Counted from the first letter of the stretch, positions 11,085 to 22,399 are shown. The stretch is DNA of 64,000 bases from Puccinia triticina (GCF_026914185.1 NC_070574.1:124001-188000), one strand, 5' to 3'. Notes: generated by a model from the letters alone, not told the origin. Translations and numbers: made by a program.

Positions 11085-11552
11085 AGCCTCAAGGGTTCAT
11101 TTTGTTGGAGCATCTCAAGATAAACGTTTCCATTTCGAGAACCTTATTGTGTTAATAACATGCTTTCCACACTCTCTTCAAGTCAACTCACTCGTTACAT
11201 TTTTCAACATCCCCACACGCCAGCTGTTCAAAATTCCTGTACCGCTTGACAACCATGCAAGGAGCCTCAAGAAGCCCGTCAGGATTCCTCTCCGTAAAAT
11301 TTTTGTCATTTGTCACAATTTGGTTGAATTGGTGCCAGTCATGTGTGCCTCATCCTTACACTTGGTTGAGAAAAAACTGCAGAGTACACCCTTGGTGTAA
11401 GAATCGGAAATACATACTACTATTTTCATAGTATTACATACAGCTGTCATAGTGTAAGGTTAAGAAACTGATGACAAATAGATAGAGGAATAAGCTTATT
11501 GACTATTTACGGTTATCATTCAGAAAGCCTTCAGAGATGGAGATACAACACC

Positions 11553-11945
11553 AATGTATTTCCTACACCACGGGTACACCAAAAGTTTTTGGGATGGTTA
11601 TCAAAACCAAATTGATTGGATAGTGGTTGTCAGGACCAAATTGGTCTGAATCTGGTTTGTGGACAAATCCTGTTGCCAAAAAGGTCCCAAAAACCGTACC
11701 ATGAGAGAAGGAGCATCCAAATGGTTTCCAAAACCATTTCAAATGGTTCTGGAAATATTTTCCAAACCAAATTGGTTTCCAAAATATTTTTAAAACCACC
11801 TCAGGTGGTTCCAGAAATATTCAAAAATATCTGAAAATGGTTAGTCCGACTCGTTCTTCAGGACATCTGGACTCAATTAAAAAAATATTCTGAAAACCAA
11901 TCAAACTGGTTTTCCAAATATTTTGTTGCACCCGTGGTGTAGGAT
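11553..11945. mobile_element. Word-repeat MITE, CCTACACCACGGGT ends (AAACCA/TGGTTT word)
   Basis: CCTACACCACGGGTACA on the left and TGCACCCGTGGTGTAGG on the right are inverted ends. The interior is saturated with AAACCA, TGGTTT, AAATGGTTT and AAATATTT dyads such as AAACCAAATTGGTTT. No clear TSD is visible. Positions 11085-11552 (lipase 3' flank) and 11946-12688 hold no gene I can support. Confidence 0.65.
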
Positions 11946-12688
11946 CAGTTTGTTTTCATTTGATTTGTCTGTATAACCAATTGTGATCACATTATTTCAG
12001 ACTTCAACCTGTTTCCTATATATTCTCCCAAATGCGCGTATTCAGTTTGTTTTCCCTTCATCACAATTTTTTTTTTTATCATCAAAGTCCAAAAATTCAA
12101 ATTTCCTTTTGAAAGAACTTAAAGACCATCAACCCTTACTCGTGAGATCATTGCCTGCTGTTATCAATTAGCTTGTCTGTGATATTCCAAAACAATCCAT
12201 TTCTGGCTCTCGTACGTTGTACCCTAGTCATTACACTCGGCGCACCAATTTTGTAGTTCAGTGTCAGTTCACTACATCCGTCATATAGCCTTAAAGCCTC
12301 TCAGAGCTTCTCTCATCATGACCAAATGACGGCCCACCCTGGGGCACAAAACAAGTTGCATCTGGTGTTTTTGCACTTGTCCTGGAGTACTCATACAAGC
12401 CTCACATGCTGGTTGATCAGATTATGTCCCCGGGGGACTGTTTCTGCTTGTCTCCGACCAGGCTTTTGCACCCTTTGTGTAGTTGCAGAGGTTGTGAGGA
12501 TGGCATTTCTAATGGTCCACCCAGCAAAAATTCCAGGGGCTTGCTGATGGAACAAACAAATCATCTGGAGGGCTAGGTCAGACTTTCCATTGTATGTTAT
12601 AGTATTTCAGCAGGAACATATTGAGTTCAGTTTGTAAAAAATAAGAATTTGCAAAAACCATCACAGTGCAATTCATTTTTCCATACTT

Positions 12689-12843
12689 GGTGTTCAAAAT
12701 TGCATAAGATTTTTTTACATAAAATCATAAACTGCAATTTTGGCTGGGAGATGTCGCTTTAAGTTTTATGTATGCTGACATCTCCCAGCCAAAATTGGCT
12801 TTATGATTTTATGTAAACCGTGACATATGCAATTTTGAACACC
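12689..12843. mobile_element. Small palindromic MITE with GGTGTTCAAAATTGCA ends
   Basis: GGTGTTCAAAATTGCATA at the left is matched by TATGCAATTTTGAACACC at the right. Inside, TACATAAAATCATAAA and TTTATGATTTTATGTAAA pair, as do TTTTGGCTGGGAGATGTC and GACATCTCCCAGCCAAAA. The whole element could fold into one long hairpin. Confidence 0.7.
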
Positions 12844-13273
12844 ATATATGTCAACCACAGCATTGAAAGCTATCCATGCAGTTAAATCTTGAATCCCCAA
12901 AGGTTGTGCTGCAGCTTCATTGTTTTGTCCTAGACATGTTTGCCTAGCACCAGCAACTCAATCCTTTATACTAACTAGTAGTAGAACTTGAGAGACATGA
13001 GCCCATTTGGAAAAAGAGACTCAAATGACACTTGGTTATAAGGGGGGTGTTTTCATCTTTCACTGTCAAAGAATTAAAAAATTCTTTTATTTTGAGGATG
13101 CTCTACAGCACAAGACTGCCTTCTGGGATTTAAACACACAGCCAAGTTTATATCCAAACGCTACAGCCAAAAGAGCTAAAAAAAAAGCCAATGTGATTTC
13201 AAGAGTAGAATAAAGTATGCAGGAAATCCGTTATGGTTAACATGGAAGGTTTGACGAAATGTTGATTGTCAAT

Positions 13274-15771
13274 TAAGGTTGCGATCCGGCCCTCCGGGTT
13301 CGGGTATGGCTCTCCCAAGATCCGAACCCGGTGTATCCGGCTCCGACGCCGGGTATCCGTTGGGTCTTCATCTTTTTTTGGAAATCTGCACTCCTGAGCC
13401 TCGAAGTGATCTTTTGCAGTGCACGTGGGATCCCAAATTGCCAGCCAGCTCCCTGCTTGCATCTGGCCGCGAAGATGCCTACGAAACGCTCCGTTGACGA
13501 AGTAGAATCCAGCTCTGACTCCAATATTGAACACTTAACACCTTCCGCAAAGAGCCAAGAAAGCAGCAAGAAAAGCTGGGTCTGGCAATATTTCAAGACG
13601 ACAACCATCCAGGGTGTTTCTCACAATGTTTGCCAGGCAAACAAGACTCCTGGAGGCGATAATAAGTGCCTGGCGAAACTTGCGGTTGACAAAAAAGGAT
13701 CCACTAAAAGTATGTCCAATCACTTGGAGCGCTGTCATGGAATAACCGAAGGAGGAAAGTCAAATACGGGTGCTATCACTAAGTTCTTACAGAAGGGAAT
13801 ATTACCAAAAAAACTCAACAGCGACACCTTGACCTCTGCGATTGCTCGTTTTTTTATCAATTGTAATATCCCTTTCCACAACATTGAACATGAAGATTTT
13901 CGAGAACTACTTCGACTGATCAACCCAGACACAATGCGACTTATCTGTGGAAAAGATACTCTTGCGGAATTCATACGCAAATCTTTCCAGCAAGGACAAC
14001 AAGTTATCCGACATCAGTTCCGCGGACTAGAGTCTAGAATCAGTTTGACATGCGACACTTGGACGTCTCCTAGCAATATATCTATACTCGGCGTTACTGC
14101 ACACTGGATTGCGAAAGACTTTTCTCTCAAGTCGATGATCTTGGCTGCCATACCAATCGAAGGAAGCCATGCTGGAGATAATCTGGGAAGTCACCTAGCC
14201 AACATACTTGCAACTTTTGGCATTTCCGATAAGATCTTCTGTATCACCGCCGATAACGCATCTAACAATGGGACTATGGGGACCCATTTGGACGGTGCAA
14301 TCCCTTTCAACTCAAAGGAATGTTTGCTTGGTTGCATGGCCCATGTCATTAATCTTGCTGCTCAAGCTGGAATAAAAGCATTCACCAAGCCGCCACCAGC
14401 GCCGGAGACACCTGCGAGTCTCTCGGGTATTCTAAACGACCAGCCATCTACGGTTGAAGTGTCCTCTATTGTCTCGCGCCTCAGTGGCTTCGCAACATTC
14501 CTGAAGCGCTCGCCGCAAAAATCAGCAGCCTTTGACGGAATAGTCAAAGGTATCATTGGAAAAAAACTGGCAATGATCCAAGATGTTGCGACAAGATGGA
14601 ATTCAACATTTGCTATGCTTCAAAGGGCATTAAAACTTCGTGCTTGCATAGTGATTTTCTGTGAAATGAACGATTTGAATGAGAAATACGGGCTCTCTCC
14701 GGATGAATGGGTGAAAGTTGAACAGATCTGTAAATTCTTGGAACCTCTTAACAAAGCAACTGAAACAGTTTCACCCGATAAAACTACCACTCTCGTCTTT
14801 GGTGCCCCGGTATACATCTGCTTGATACAAAGGCTCAATGATGTGCGTCTTTTCAACCACTTGCTCCCCTACATCATTGTTTTTCTATACTAAATCTTTT
14901 TTTTGGTATCATGGTGAAACAGGCTTTTACAAAGTATGGAGAGCGCGAACTCATCCCCGCTGCCAAAGCAATGCTCAACAAGCTGAGAGGTTACTTCGAC
15001 GCTTCTATAAAAAAACCAGTGTACCTTTCTTCAATGTTGCTCGATCCTCGCATCAAAACCAACGCACTCACCTCTGAAGCCCTTGCGTTGATGAAGCTGA
15101 GCAAGGAATCAATTCTTCGGCAGTTCAAGGAACAAGCCGAGCAATTTGTTCTTAATCATTACAATAAGAATAATGACAACGTTCAAGAGAAGGAAGCTGT
15201 TACTAGAAACACCTTGACAGCAAGTATCTTCAAAAAAAAGAAACGGCAGATCAGCTCACTCGATGAAGAGATTGACTTCTATCTCAACTTGGAATGCGAG
15301 GACGAATCATGTGATCCCCTCAAATATTGGAAAGCCAATCACGAACAGTTTCCGAGCCTTGCAAACATGGCAAAGACCTACCTCTTGGTACCCGCTTCGA
15401 GTGCTCCCACCGAGCGAGCCTTCTCTTCAGGTCGCCACATTCAAGACTATACAAGGAATCGACTCAATGCCACCACCCTTGAGGCATTAATCTGCTTGAA
15501 AAGCTGGCTCCTTCACAATGTTATCGATATCCATGACATCAAACTCTCCTCAGAATAACCCAGCCCTTTCTTCTTTGTATGCTGAACCATGATATCTACT
15601 TGAAATGCAAAAAAAAGCCATTGTTCTCTTTTTTTTCTCTATCTCGTCCCCCTGGCTTTATACCCAGGTATCCGATCAGATACCGGGTTTCTGAAAGTGC
15701 ATCCGCGACCCGACCCGACCCGGTATCCGGTCGGGTACCACCGGATCATCAGGGTCCGGATCGCAACCTTA
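13274..15771 (+). mobile_element. Complete hAT DNA transposon (2.5 kb) with 8-bp TSD
   Basis: The inverted ends are TAAGGTTGCGATCCGG at 13274 and CCGGATCGCAACCTTA ending at 15771. TTGTCAAT occurs immediately outside on both sides (13266-13273 and 15772-15779), a perfect 8-bp TSD. Subterminal DNA at both ends contains clusters of GGTATCCGG, CCGGGTATCCG and their inverses. The element carries one transposase gene. It sits in the 3' flank of the secreted-protein gene at 15922-17430. The matching flank of the paralogue near 25700-25725 has no insertion. Confidence 0.93.
13475..15558 (+). CDS. hAT transposase with BED-type zinc finger
   Basis: The ATG at 13475 (MPTKRSVDEVESSSDSN) is preferred over the upstream in-frame ATG at 13331, because the region before it belongs to the repeat-rich end. 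Exon 1 runs to 14842 and exon 2 from 14923, in phase 0. The BED finger has WVWQYF, a Cys pair (VCQ...NKC) and SMSNHLERCHG. RNase H-like blocks follow: LTCDTWTS (first acidic residue), ITADNASNN (second) and CMAHVINLAAQA. Exon 2 has PVYLSSMLLDPR and then the hAT dimerisation block: LVPASSAPTERAFSSG, containing the Glu, and RNRLNATTLEALICLKSW. No internal stop is seen, so it could be active. It moves its own element and possibly MITEs with matching ends. Confidence 0.9.
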
Positions 15772-15892
15772 TTGTCAATTGATAGCTTTTTGTTCATATT
15801 TTTTTTTCTCTTTAGTTGAGCGGTTGTTCTTGATCAAGGCGGGGGTCATATTTCTGGGAACCCTGGATTCAAGGAGATATTTGATATGCAGC

Positions 15893-15965
15893 CAAACTTA
15901 AACACAGTCCCTCCGAGGAGGTCACCTCCGCAAGAGGCCTCCTGCGGAGGGACTTTGTAAAGTTT
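15893..15965. mobile_element. 73-bp mini-MITE with 10-bp TSD at the 3' end of a secreted-protein gene
   Basis: CAAACTTAAACACAGTCCC and GGGACTTTGTAAAGTTT are inverted ends around a CCTCCG/CGGAGG hairpin. GATATGCAGC occurs directly on both sides (15883-15892 and 15966-15975). A 10-bp TSD suggests a MULE-type mobilising enzyme. The insertion supplies the last residues and the stop codon of the gene on the minus strand. Confidence 0.75.
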
Positions 15966-17430
15966 GATATGCAGCACGTATTTCCCAATCCAAATTTTTT
16001 GTCAACTGGGTGATTGCCGTGTCAACGTCCACAAAGTACCGCGGGCTTTCTGGGGGCACTAATGGATGATCTTTTAATATCCGCAGAGTAGGTTGTGCGG
16101 CTAAGATGTCATTAAGATGATTAAAGTCTTTCTGCAGGTAAATCTTATTCTCTACTTTGTTGAAAATTTCAACCATCTTTACTACCATTGCAGAACTTCT
16201 CATCCGGTAGAAACTTGGGTATTTCTGCTTGAGTTCCAAAAGAATAACGTTTGGCGTCCTCAAGGCTTCTGGTTTCACGGGGTCCGATTTTTGGCGTTTG
16301 TCCGATTCCAGGATGGGACTACTGACTGTTTGAGACAAAAACAGTTTTTCAGTAGGATGGTTGAGTTTTTGAAAGGGAAAACAACCCATGGATAATATTT
16401 ACCTTTGTGCTTCAAGCTTCCATGATTGATGCCGTGCTGTGGCTCATCTGGGCTAAGCCGACCGACTTCGTTATGGCATGCCTCCCCCATCATATGATCA
16501 TCAATCAAGTCGCCGGCTGAGTGTTCACAACTTAATACATCTTTTACAAGAACGTGCCGTGTCAGGGCGCGCCTCTAGAGTGGCGACGCTCTGAATGAAC
16601 AAACACAGAAAGTGAGTTCCTAAAAAGGAAAACACACTTGACTCGACCGCGAAGTGGGAGGAGAAAGCCGCGCCTCCGTTGGAGGGGCTGGTAGAGCTTA
16701 TGTCGTACCTGAACCCAAAGAGGTTCGTAAAAGGAAACTTGAGCTTACCTAGAAAGGTAGCGAGTGAAAGGAAGTTGGAAAGGAAGAAGGGTTGTCGAGA
16801 GAGGAGTAGGCGACGAAGATGGGAGTAGTGGCGGCGGCAAAGGTTGGGGAGTCGAGGTAAAGGAGTTTTGAGGAATAGAAGAACGGTGAGATGTAACTAA
16901 GATATAAGCCCCGGTCGTTTGTATCAAACAAGGTAGACGGGCGTTGTAATCTAATAGATAATCTAGGGGGACCTTTGCTTGCGCTCAGGTCCCGAGCCTT
17001 TTATGCCTTAGGAATCAGGCGGTCTTTCGTATCTTCACATATTAGGAGACAATCCACGCGTGGAATATTCACGTGGATTGTGCTCACTCGAGCGCGACAA
17101 CTGGGAGATATGTCCCAGCCGAGCACGACAATCTATCACCGGGATTCAATTGTATTGAATCCTAACATTTGCGCACGCTCGCATTGTCCGCGACGCGTCT
17201 CGCATTGTCCGCGGCGCGTGCCGTGTCAGTGTTGGCGCTGTGTGAACTAGTCAGCGGCTGACATGCCGAAATTGGAGAGGAGAAAAATTATATAATGAGG
17301 AAAGCTCAATCAAGCAGGAGATGGAAGTAAATGTCTTACTGTAGTTTCCCACAGGAGCGGATAGCATCAGTTGACTGGCCCCTAGCGTGTGGAGAGCGAT
17401 GTAAAATAACACTTTCTTGCCGATGATCAT
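15922..17430 (-). CDS. Small secreted protein, candidate effector (copy 1)
   Basis: I do not recognise the family. Exon 1 (17340-17430) starts MIIGKKVLFYIALHTLGASQ, a convincing signal peptide followed by LMLSAP. Exon 2 (about 16409-16530) gives SAGDLIDDHMMGEACHNEVG and more. Exon 3 (about 16331 to the stop at 15922) encodes ESDKRQKSDPVKPEALRTPN and a helical region. The paralogue at 25786-26583 has the same exon order and motifs (SAP, GE.CH.E.GRLS.DE, ESDKRQKS). The C-terminus differs because the mini-MITE at 15893-15965 brings a new end (GGLLRR then stop). Intron 1 contains a roughly 660-bp insertion. Secretion is predicted by eye; an effector role is inferred only. Confidence 0.65.
16560..17223. 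mobile_element. About 660-bp insertion in intron 1, possible solo LTR
   Basis: Compared with the paralogue near 26400-26420, this intron has extra DNA bounded by a direct repeat, GTGCCGTGTCAG, at 16554-16565 and 17218-17229. The insert begins TGTCAGGGCGCG. A TG...CA segment could end at CCTAACA (17167), but no clean TSD supports exactly that end. GC-rich CGCATTGTCCGCG repeats follow. Origin from an LTR is likely but unproven. Confidence 0.45.
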
Positions 17431-18440
17431 GATGTCGTGTCGGTTGAGATGAAGGGGAACTATTGATTGGGCAATGGATGTTGATTGATTCTCAAGTATT
17501 TAGTATCTTTATCTAGAGTCGAAAGGGCGCGGTGTTCTGAAGGTTTCAATGAGCTGGCTATATGGTCGTGGGCAAATTTATCAGAATATAGCGGAGTGAA
17601 ACCTTTTGGTACCTTTTAAGATGGGTTCGGAGGACATACCTGGACAGCCACCAGCCATGAGATACATAGAAAGAGTTCTTGGAACTGTTTCACAGTTTTG
17701 AAGTGGTTCCAAATCATCCGGAGTGGAGAAATGAATGATACAGGACCCTGGAGAGCCCCGACCCAGCCACGTTATGTAAATTCCCGAGTTTTATGCAGTT
17801 CTAGCTTGCTGCATGATAAAGCAGATCCAAGAGATGGATTTTCTTTCTTCAAACATAAGATGATGAAATTAAATATCTCATTAGCAACATAGAATTAGTG
17901 CCTCTTGACTTACATACATTCTGAAGTCTGTTTATGGTCACACACTGCAAGGGGCAACCAAAACATTAGCCCAGTTAACATTGGTCACTTGAACACTATT
18001 TTTATCAAATTTTATCAGTAAATTTTCAGAAATTTTTCAAATGTCAGAAACAGTGAATCCTGAAGAATCTGACCATTTTGTAAAAGTTACAAAATTTTAA
18101 TCATAAATGGGTTAAAAATAGCTTTAAAGTTCCAACATGAACCGGGCTATTGATGTTGGGTTATTGTGTTTTGCATAATTGTTGTATGATTTTCCAAAAT
18201 TTCCGGTTTCACCAGGTGTCCTCCGGATGGCCGGTGTTTCTCAACCCGGCCACCTGTGGGCACACCCCGTGTGCAGATAGTTTATTGGGGGGAGCCGGTG
18301 GCGCTCACGGAGGGGGGCCTGACACCAAGTGACATCAAGCCAACCAAAATTCCTGCGCGCAACAAGTTTCCGTCCGTGCGCAAAGCAAATCCATATTTTA
18401 TTATCCCCCATACTCATAATTTTTTACCCCATAAAAATTT
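17431..18440. other. Intergenic, no gene recognised
   Basis: This is the 5' flank of secreted-protein copy 1 followed by AT-rich DNA. Short open frames at 17698-17892 and 18150-18332 show no recognisable motif or splicing pattern. The first 200 bases include the likely promoter of the minus-strand gene. Confidence 0.5.
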
Positions 18441-18648
18441 TGTATCACAGAGAATTATGTATAAAAAGAACCCCCTGAAATTCATAGCAAAAGTGTGCCA
18501 CCAGAACATGAGATATGAGGGGTGCACATTTTATTAATCAGATAGATATATGCATAAAATGAAACCTCTGAAAGTTTGAGCAATATTTTGCCATCAGAAC
18601 ATGAGATATCAGGGGTGCACAGACAGAGTAGGAAAATGACTGCTAACC

Positions 18649-19492
18649 AACATTGTAACAGCTGCACTTCTTTTAGCGCAGTGGCTGTTTGCAACACTGG
18701 GTTGATACAATTTGATACGATATTCTGGGTTTTTTCATATCGTAACGTCGCCGCGTTACCTTTTTTGCCGTTACTGTTAACGGTAACGATTTTGTTTGCG
18801 CCTTCCGCATATCAAAACGATTCAATGTTTGTAAGATTGTTACCGGTATGGTAACGCAAGTAACGCAATAACGGTGTTTTCCCAGTCAAAAAAGGCTAAA
18901 AAAGCCAAAAAAAACCACGATACCACCGCGATATTGACATTATATCAGCAGCAATATCGTAACGGCGGCAAATAGAATTAATAATCTAAATCTAATATTG
19001 GTAACGCACTGCGGTTACTGGTAACGGTACCGGTAACGCGCCGAAAATCGATATGATATCGTTACATTACCGTTATTGGTATCATACCGACCCAGTATTG
19101 CTGTTTGTGCCGCTGCGCTAACTGCTTTTTGTCTTCCCTGGGGAAAAAAAAATGATTTTAGCGCGCTAAAAAAGCCGGCACATAGCGCTGAACCGCTGCG
19201 CTTCAGCGGCAGTGCAGTGGTTTGAAAAAGAAGAAAAAAATTGTTTAAATCATGTTATAACAGGTTTAACATACAAACTTCCGCTAAATTAGCGGATAGT
19301 GCAGCGGATTTTTGCTTCCACTGCGCTATTGCTAATTGCCCTGGGTGGGTAGCGGTCAACCGCTGCGCGTAGCAAGTGGCACATTGGTTTTTTCAACAGC
19401 TTCCGCTACATGCCTCTGGGATGTAGCAGTGTGACTGCTGCACTGCACTAAATGGCCGCTTTTTTTAGTGCAGCGCAGTGGTTACAATGTTG
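18649..19492. mobile_element. Outer word-repeat MITE (AGCGCAGTG word), 8-bp TSD TGCTAACC
   Basis: TGCTAACC lies at 18641-18648 and again at 19493-19500. The ends AACATTGTAAC and GTTACAATGTTG are inverted. The interior repeats GCGCTAAC, CAGCGGTT, GCGCAGTG and CCGCTGCGC in both orientations. It is itself interrupted by a second MITE at 18692-19099. Confidence 0.8.
18692..19099. mobile_element. Nested word-repeat MITE (GGTAACG word), 8-bp TSD GCTGTTTG
   Basis: GCTGTTTG is present at 18684-18691 and 19100-19107. The ends CAACACTGGGTTGATAC and GTATCATACCGACCCAGTAT belong to the same CAACACTGGG end family as the MITE at 1040-1516. The interior word is completely different: GGTAACG/CGTTACC and CGATATTG. 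It sits inside another MITE. Confidence 0.85.
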
Positions 19493-19858
19493 TGCTAACC
19501 ATACAGCATTTTGTTACAGACTCAAACAGTCTGAAACTTCCAGGAATACTTTAATGATGCATATTATCTGTGATATGAAATTATTAGCAATAGTGTGTCA
19601 TCATAAAATGAGATACAAGGGGGGGGGGGGTTTATTGGCTGAGTAGGAAATTACTGCTAACTGTATAACTGTTCTTTCACACACCCAAACAGTCTAAAAA
19701 TTTCAGGTATATTCTGATGTTGAATATACTCTGTGCTATGAAAATTATGGCAATAATTTATCATCAGAACATAACATATGAGGGCTGCACATTGGTCATC
19801 ATGCCAACGGTTGGCCGCTACGCTGCGCTAGAAATCAGCTAACTGCCAATTACAGCGC

Positions 19859-20720
19859 TAGAGATGGCCAAACGGGTCCGGGTACTTGCTATGAATTTCT
19901 CCAATTTTGGACACCCGGACCCGGACATGGCACCCGCCAATGGGCCACCGGCGGTACTTGAGGTGGGTACCACCAATTTATTTTACAAGTGACCAATTTA
20001 GTTGGGTATGTACACACCCCTCTTGATGGCCGGTCATCAAGTGCAGTACACACCCCTCTTGATGACTGCACATTGAGCGGGGTACACATCCCACTCAATG
20101 ACCGGCCATTGAGTGGGATGCGCACTCCACCTGATGACCCACCATTGAGTGAGGGTGTAGGCCGGTCATTGAGTGGAGTACACACCCCGCTCAGTGGCCA
20201 GCAATCCTGATCACCCTGCTTGATGTCCAGTCATTGTGTGGGACTGGGATGTGGGGGTGTGTACTTCGCTTGACGATGGCCGGTCATCAAGGGTGTGTAC
20301 CCCACTCAATGACCGTTCATCAAGTGGGGTGTGGACTCAGTGACCAGTCAATGGTCATCAAGTGCGCATCCCACTTGATGGCTGGTCATGGAGTGCACCG
20401 GCCATTGAGTGAGACATGTATCCTGCTTGATTTCCGGTCATCAAGCGGGGCGTGTACTCCACTTGATTTCTGGTCATCAAGGGGGGTGTGTATCCCACTC
20501 GATTGCCGGCCATTGAGTGGGATGATGTTGATGGCCGGCCATCAAGCTCACTGGAGTGCACAGCTGCGGCTGAAAATGGCGGGTTGTTTGTTACCCAAGT
20601 ACCTGGTGATTTTCCGGCCCAAATTGCATAACTGGACCCGTACATGGCACCTGTGGACGGGTACTCAAAGGGCAGTGGCTGGTCCACCAATGGGTGCCGG
20701 GTACCCACTGGCCATCTTTA
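19859..20720. mobile_element. Word-repeat MITE with an ATGACCGG-type hairpin array
   Basis: The left end TAGAGATGGCCAAACGGGT and the inverted right end TAAAGATGGCCAGTGGGTAC resemble the TAGAGATGTCACT element at 54199-54975. CGGGTACC/GGACCCG words lie just inside both ends. The middle (20020-20560) is an array of TGATGGCCGGTCATCAAG and CTCAATGACCGGCCATTGAG units. No exact 8-bp TSD is seen, so the borders are less certain than in the other copies. Confidence 0.65.
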
Positions 20721-21585
20721 ACATAGACCCGGTTCTGCTAAATGTTATATCAACTTTAGTAGCTCAAAGGAACCACGTGAATTCCCACTTTCAAATGACA
20801 TAATTTCTACATGTTTCCCCTGACAAGTTCAGGTGTTACAGTGCTTTCTGTCCAGCCTTCTGCCCTAATGGCAGCGCGCGCGCCCCCGGTTGACATGCTA
20901 CAAGGTGTTTACATGTTACATGTACACTTAAATGTTGAATAGTGCATGTGTTATGTGGTGTGTGAAAATGTTGCTTATGGGCTACCTGGTATTTGTGCAT
21001 GTCACAGGTGGTGTGTACATGTTACATGTTATACACGGGTTACACTATTTGTAAACTTCTTGCATGGGGGTTACATGGTGTGTGAAAGTATAAATTAATG
21101 TGGTTACATGTTGTGGGAAAATCTTACATTGGGGTTGCATGTTGCTGAAACATGTTACATGGGGATTGTGTGCTGCAGGAGCATGCTACATGTTGCACAA
21201 GCTTGACACATTTTTTACTTGTTGTAAATTTTACATGGGGTTACTTGTTGCTGAAATGTTTACATGGGTTTTCTGTGGAACTTTGCTGTACGGGTTCACC
21301 ACTGGTGCAGCTGGATATCATCGGGATACTTTGGGGAATGTTGGGGTGATATCACCCGGCGCTGCAAGTTTAGATGTCAGAGCCAGGTCGCCACAACAAT
21401 ATAACAGGTGGGTGCCAGGCACTGACATTGTCTGACTGTGTTGGAGGCGTTGATGCCATGGGCAAGATAGCTTCCCCTCAAAAAGGACCCGGGTACTCCC
21501 CAAGGGAGCACTCGCTTCTGACAGGAAACCCACTCTGAGCACGCAGTGGTGCGCCAGCGCACTGCATGACACAGCTGCACACATC
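20721..21585. repeat. Repetitive spacer rich in TTACATG motifs
   Basis: Between 20890 and 21290 short phrases such as GTTACATG, GTACATGTTACATG and TACATGGGGTTAC recur irregularly. GGTTGTAAATTTTACATG..GGTTACTTGTTGCTG is repeated near 25265-25300 in the same orientation. No protein-coding gene is evident. The CA/TG-rich frames at 21100-21667 look spurious. Confidence 0.5.
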
Positions 21586-21810
21586 CCCGCATCACAACAC
21601 CCACCCAGCCTACAAAAACTAACTTTTGTGGTGCGCACAAATAATATGTGCTTACAGAAAAATTCATACACTTCAGATTTTGTGGGCCAACTTTTTGTGT
21701 GCTAATTTTTTGTCATCCGGTTTTTGTGTGCTAATTTTTTGTCATTGTGGTTTTTGTGTGCTAATTTTTTGCCATCTGGTTTTTTGTGTGCCAACACTGC
21801 AAAAATAACT
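21586..21810. repeat. Inverted-repeat arm with 33-bp tandem TGTGCTAATTTTTTG units
   Basis: The sequence CCCAGCCTACAAAAACTAAC, then TGCTTACAGAAAAATT, then three copies of GTTTTTGTGTGCTAATTTTT plus TGTCATC, is matched in inverse order at about 24715-24900. The two arms are about 3 kb apart and may be the ends of one degraded element of roughly 21.5-24.9 kb. Confidence 0.6.
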
Positions 21811-22127
21811 TGGTCAACTGCTTGCAGTTGACATGCAGGATACTCAAGCCAAGCTGCCACTGTAACTCCACATGAATGCAGAAGTGCCTTTGTTGGCACA
21901 GTCACTGTGCAAGGTGCACAGTGACTGTGCATTGAAGCTTGGGTTGAGTCAAACCTTGAGTAAGGCTGGTGTAACACCACAAGCTTCCTCAGAGTTACCG
22001 CATGTCAACTGCTCACAGTTGACACAGTTTTTTTTGCAGTGTAACTTTTTGTCAAGTTTTTTTGTGAGCTGAATTTCTTAATTTCTTTGTCTGCTGATTT
22101 TTTTTTTGGGGGGGCTTGACTAATTGA

Positions 22128-22215
22128 CTCCCAAGAATTACATTCCAACTCCCAAATCACATTTTTTGGGAGTTGGAATGTAATTCCGCCACATGAAATG
22201 AGAGTCGGACATGTA
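22128..22215. repeat. Small palindrome (AACTCCCAA / TTGGGAGTTGGAATG)
   Basis: AATTACATTCCAACTCCCAA is followed by TTGGGAGTTGGAATGTAATT, a near-perfect hairpin. AATTACATTCCAACTCCCAA also occurs at 24718-24740 in the opposite arm of the larger inverted repeat. The ACTCCCA/TGGGAGT word recurs at 25380-25585. Confidence 0.55.
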
Positions 22216-22399
22216 ATCACTGCAAGAGAAACTTTAGAAACTGCTTGCAGTTGAGATGCAAGAGCTCAAGGCAAGCTGTGCCTCATGCAAGAATCAAGCA
22301 CTGGTTGATTACATGCACATTGCATAATTTATGCAAGAGTGAGTGTAAGTTCCAAAAAACTGAGCACAGGCTCCAAAATACTGAGTTGATACCTGTGCA

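Larger units (their letters stand above)
18441..19800. repeat. Diverged tandem repeat (about 4 copies) that hosts nested MITEs
   Basis: The block CATCAGAACATGAGATATNAGGGGTGCAC with the preceding TGAAA and GCAA stretch recurs at about 18500, 18595, 19600 and 19770. In copies 2 and 3 it is followed by GAGTAGGAAA.T.ACTGCTAAC. Copy 3 (TACTGCTAACTGTATAACTG) gives an uninterrupted version of the site into which the 18649-19492 element inserted in copy 2. Confidence 0.65.

Noticed and set aside
20234..20803. 189-codon frame with repeated SG..TPLD motifs
   Set aside because: It is a translation of the ATGACCGG hairpin array; both strands are open for the same reason.
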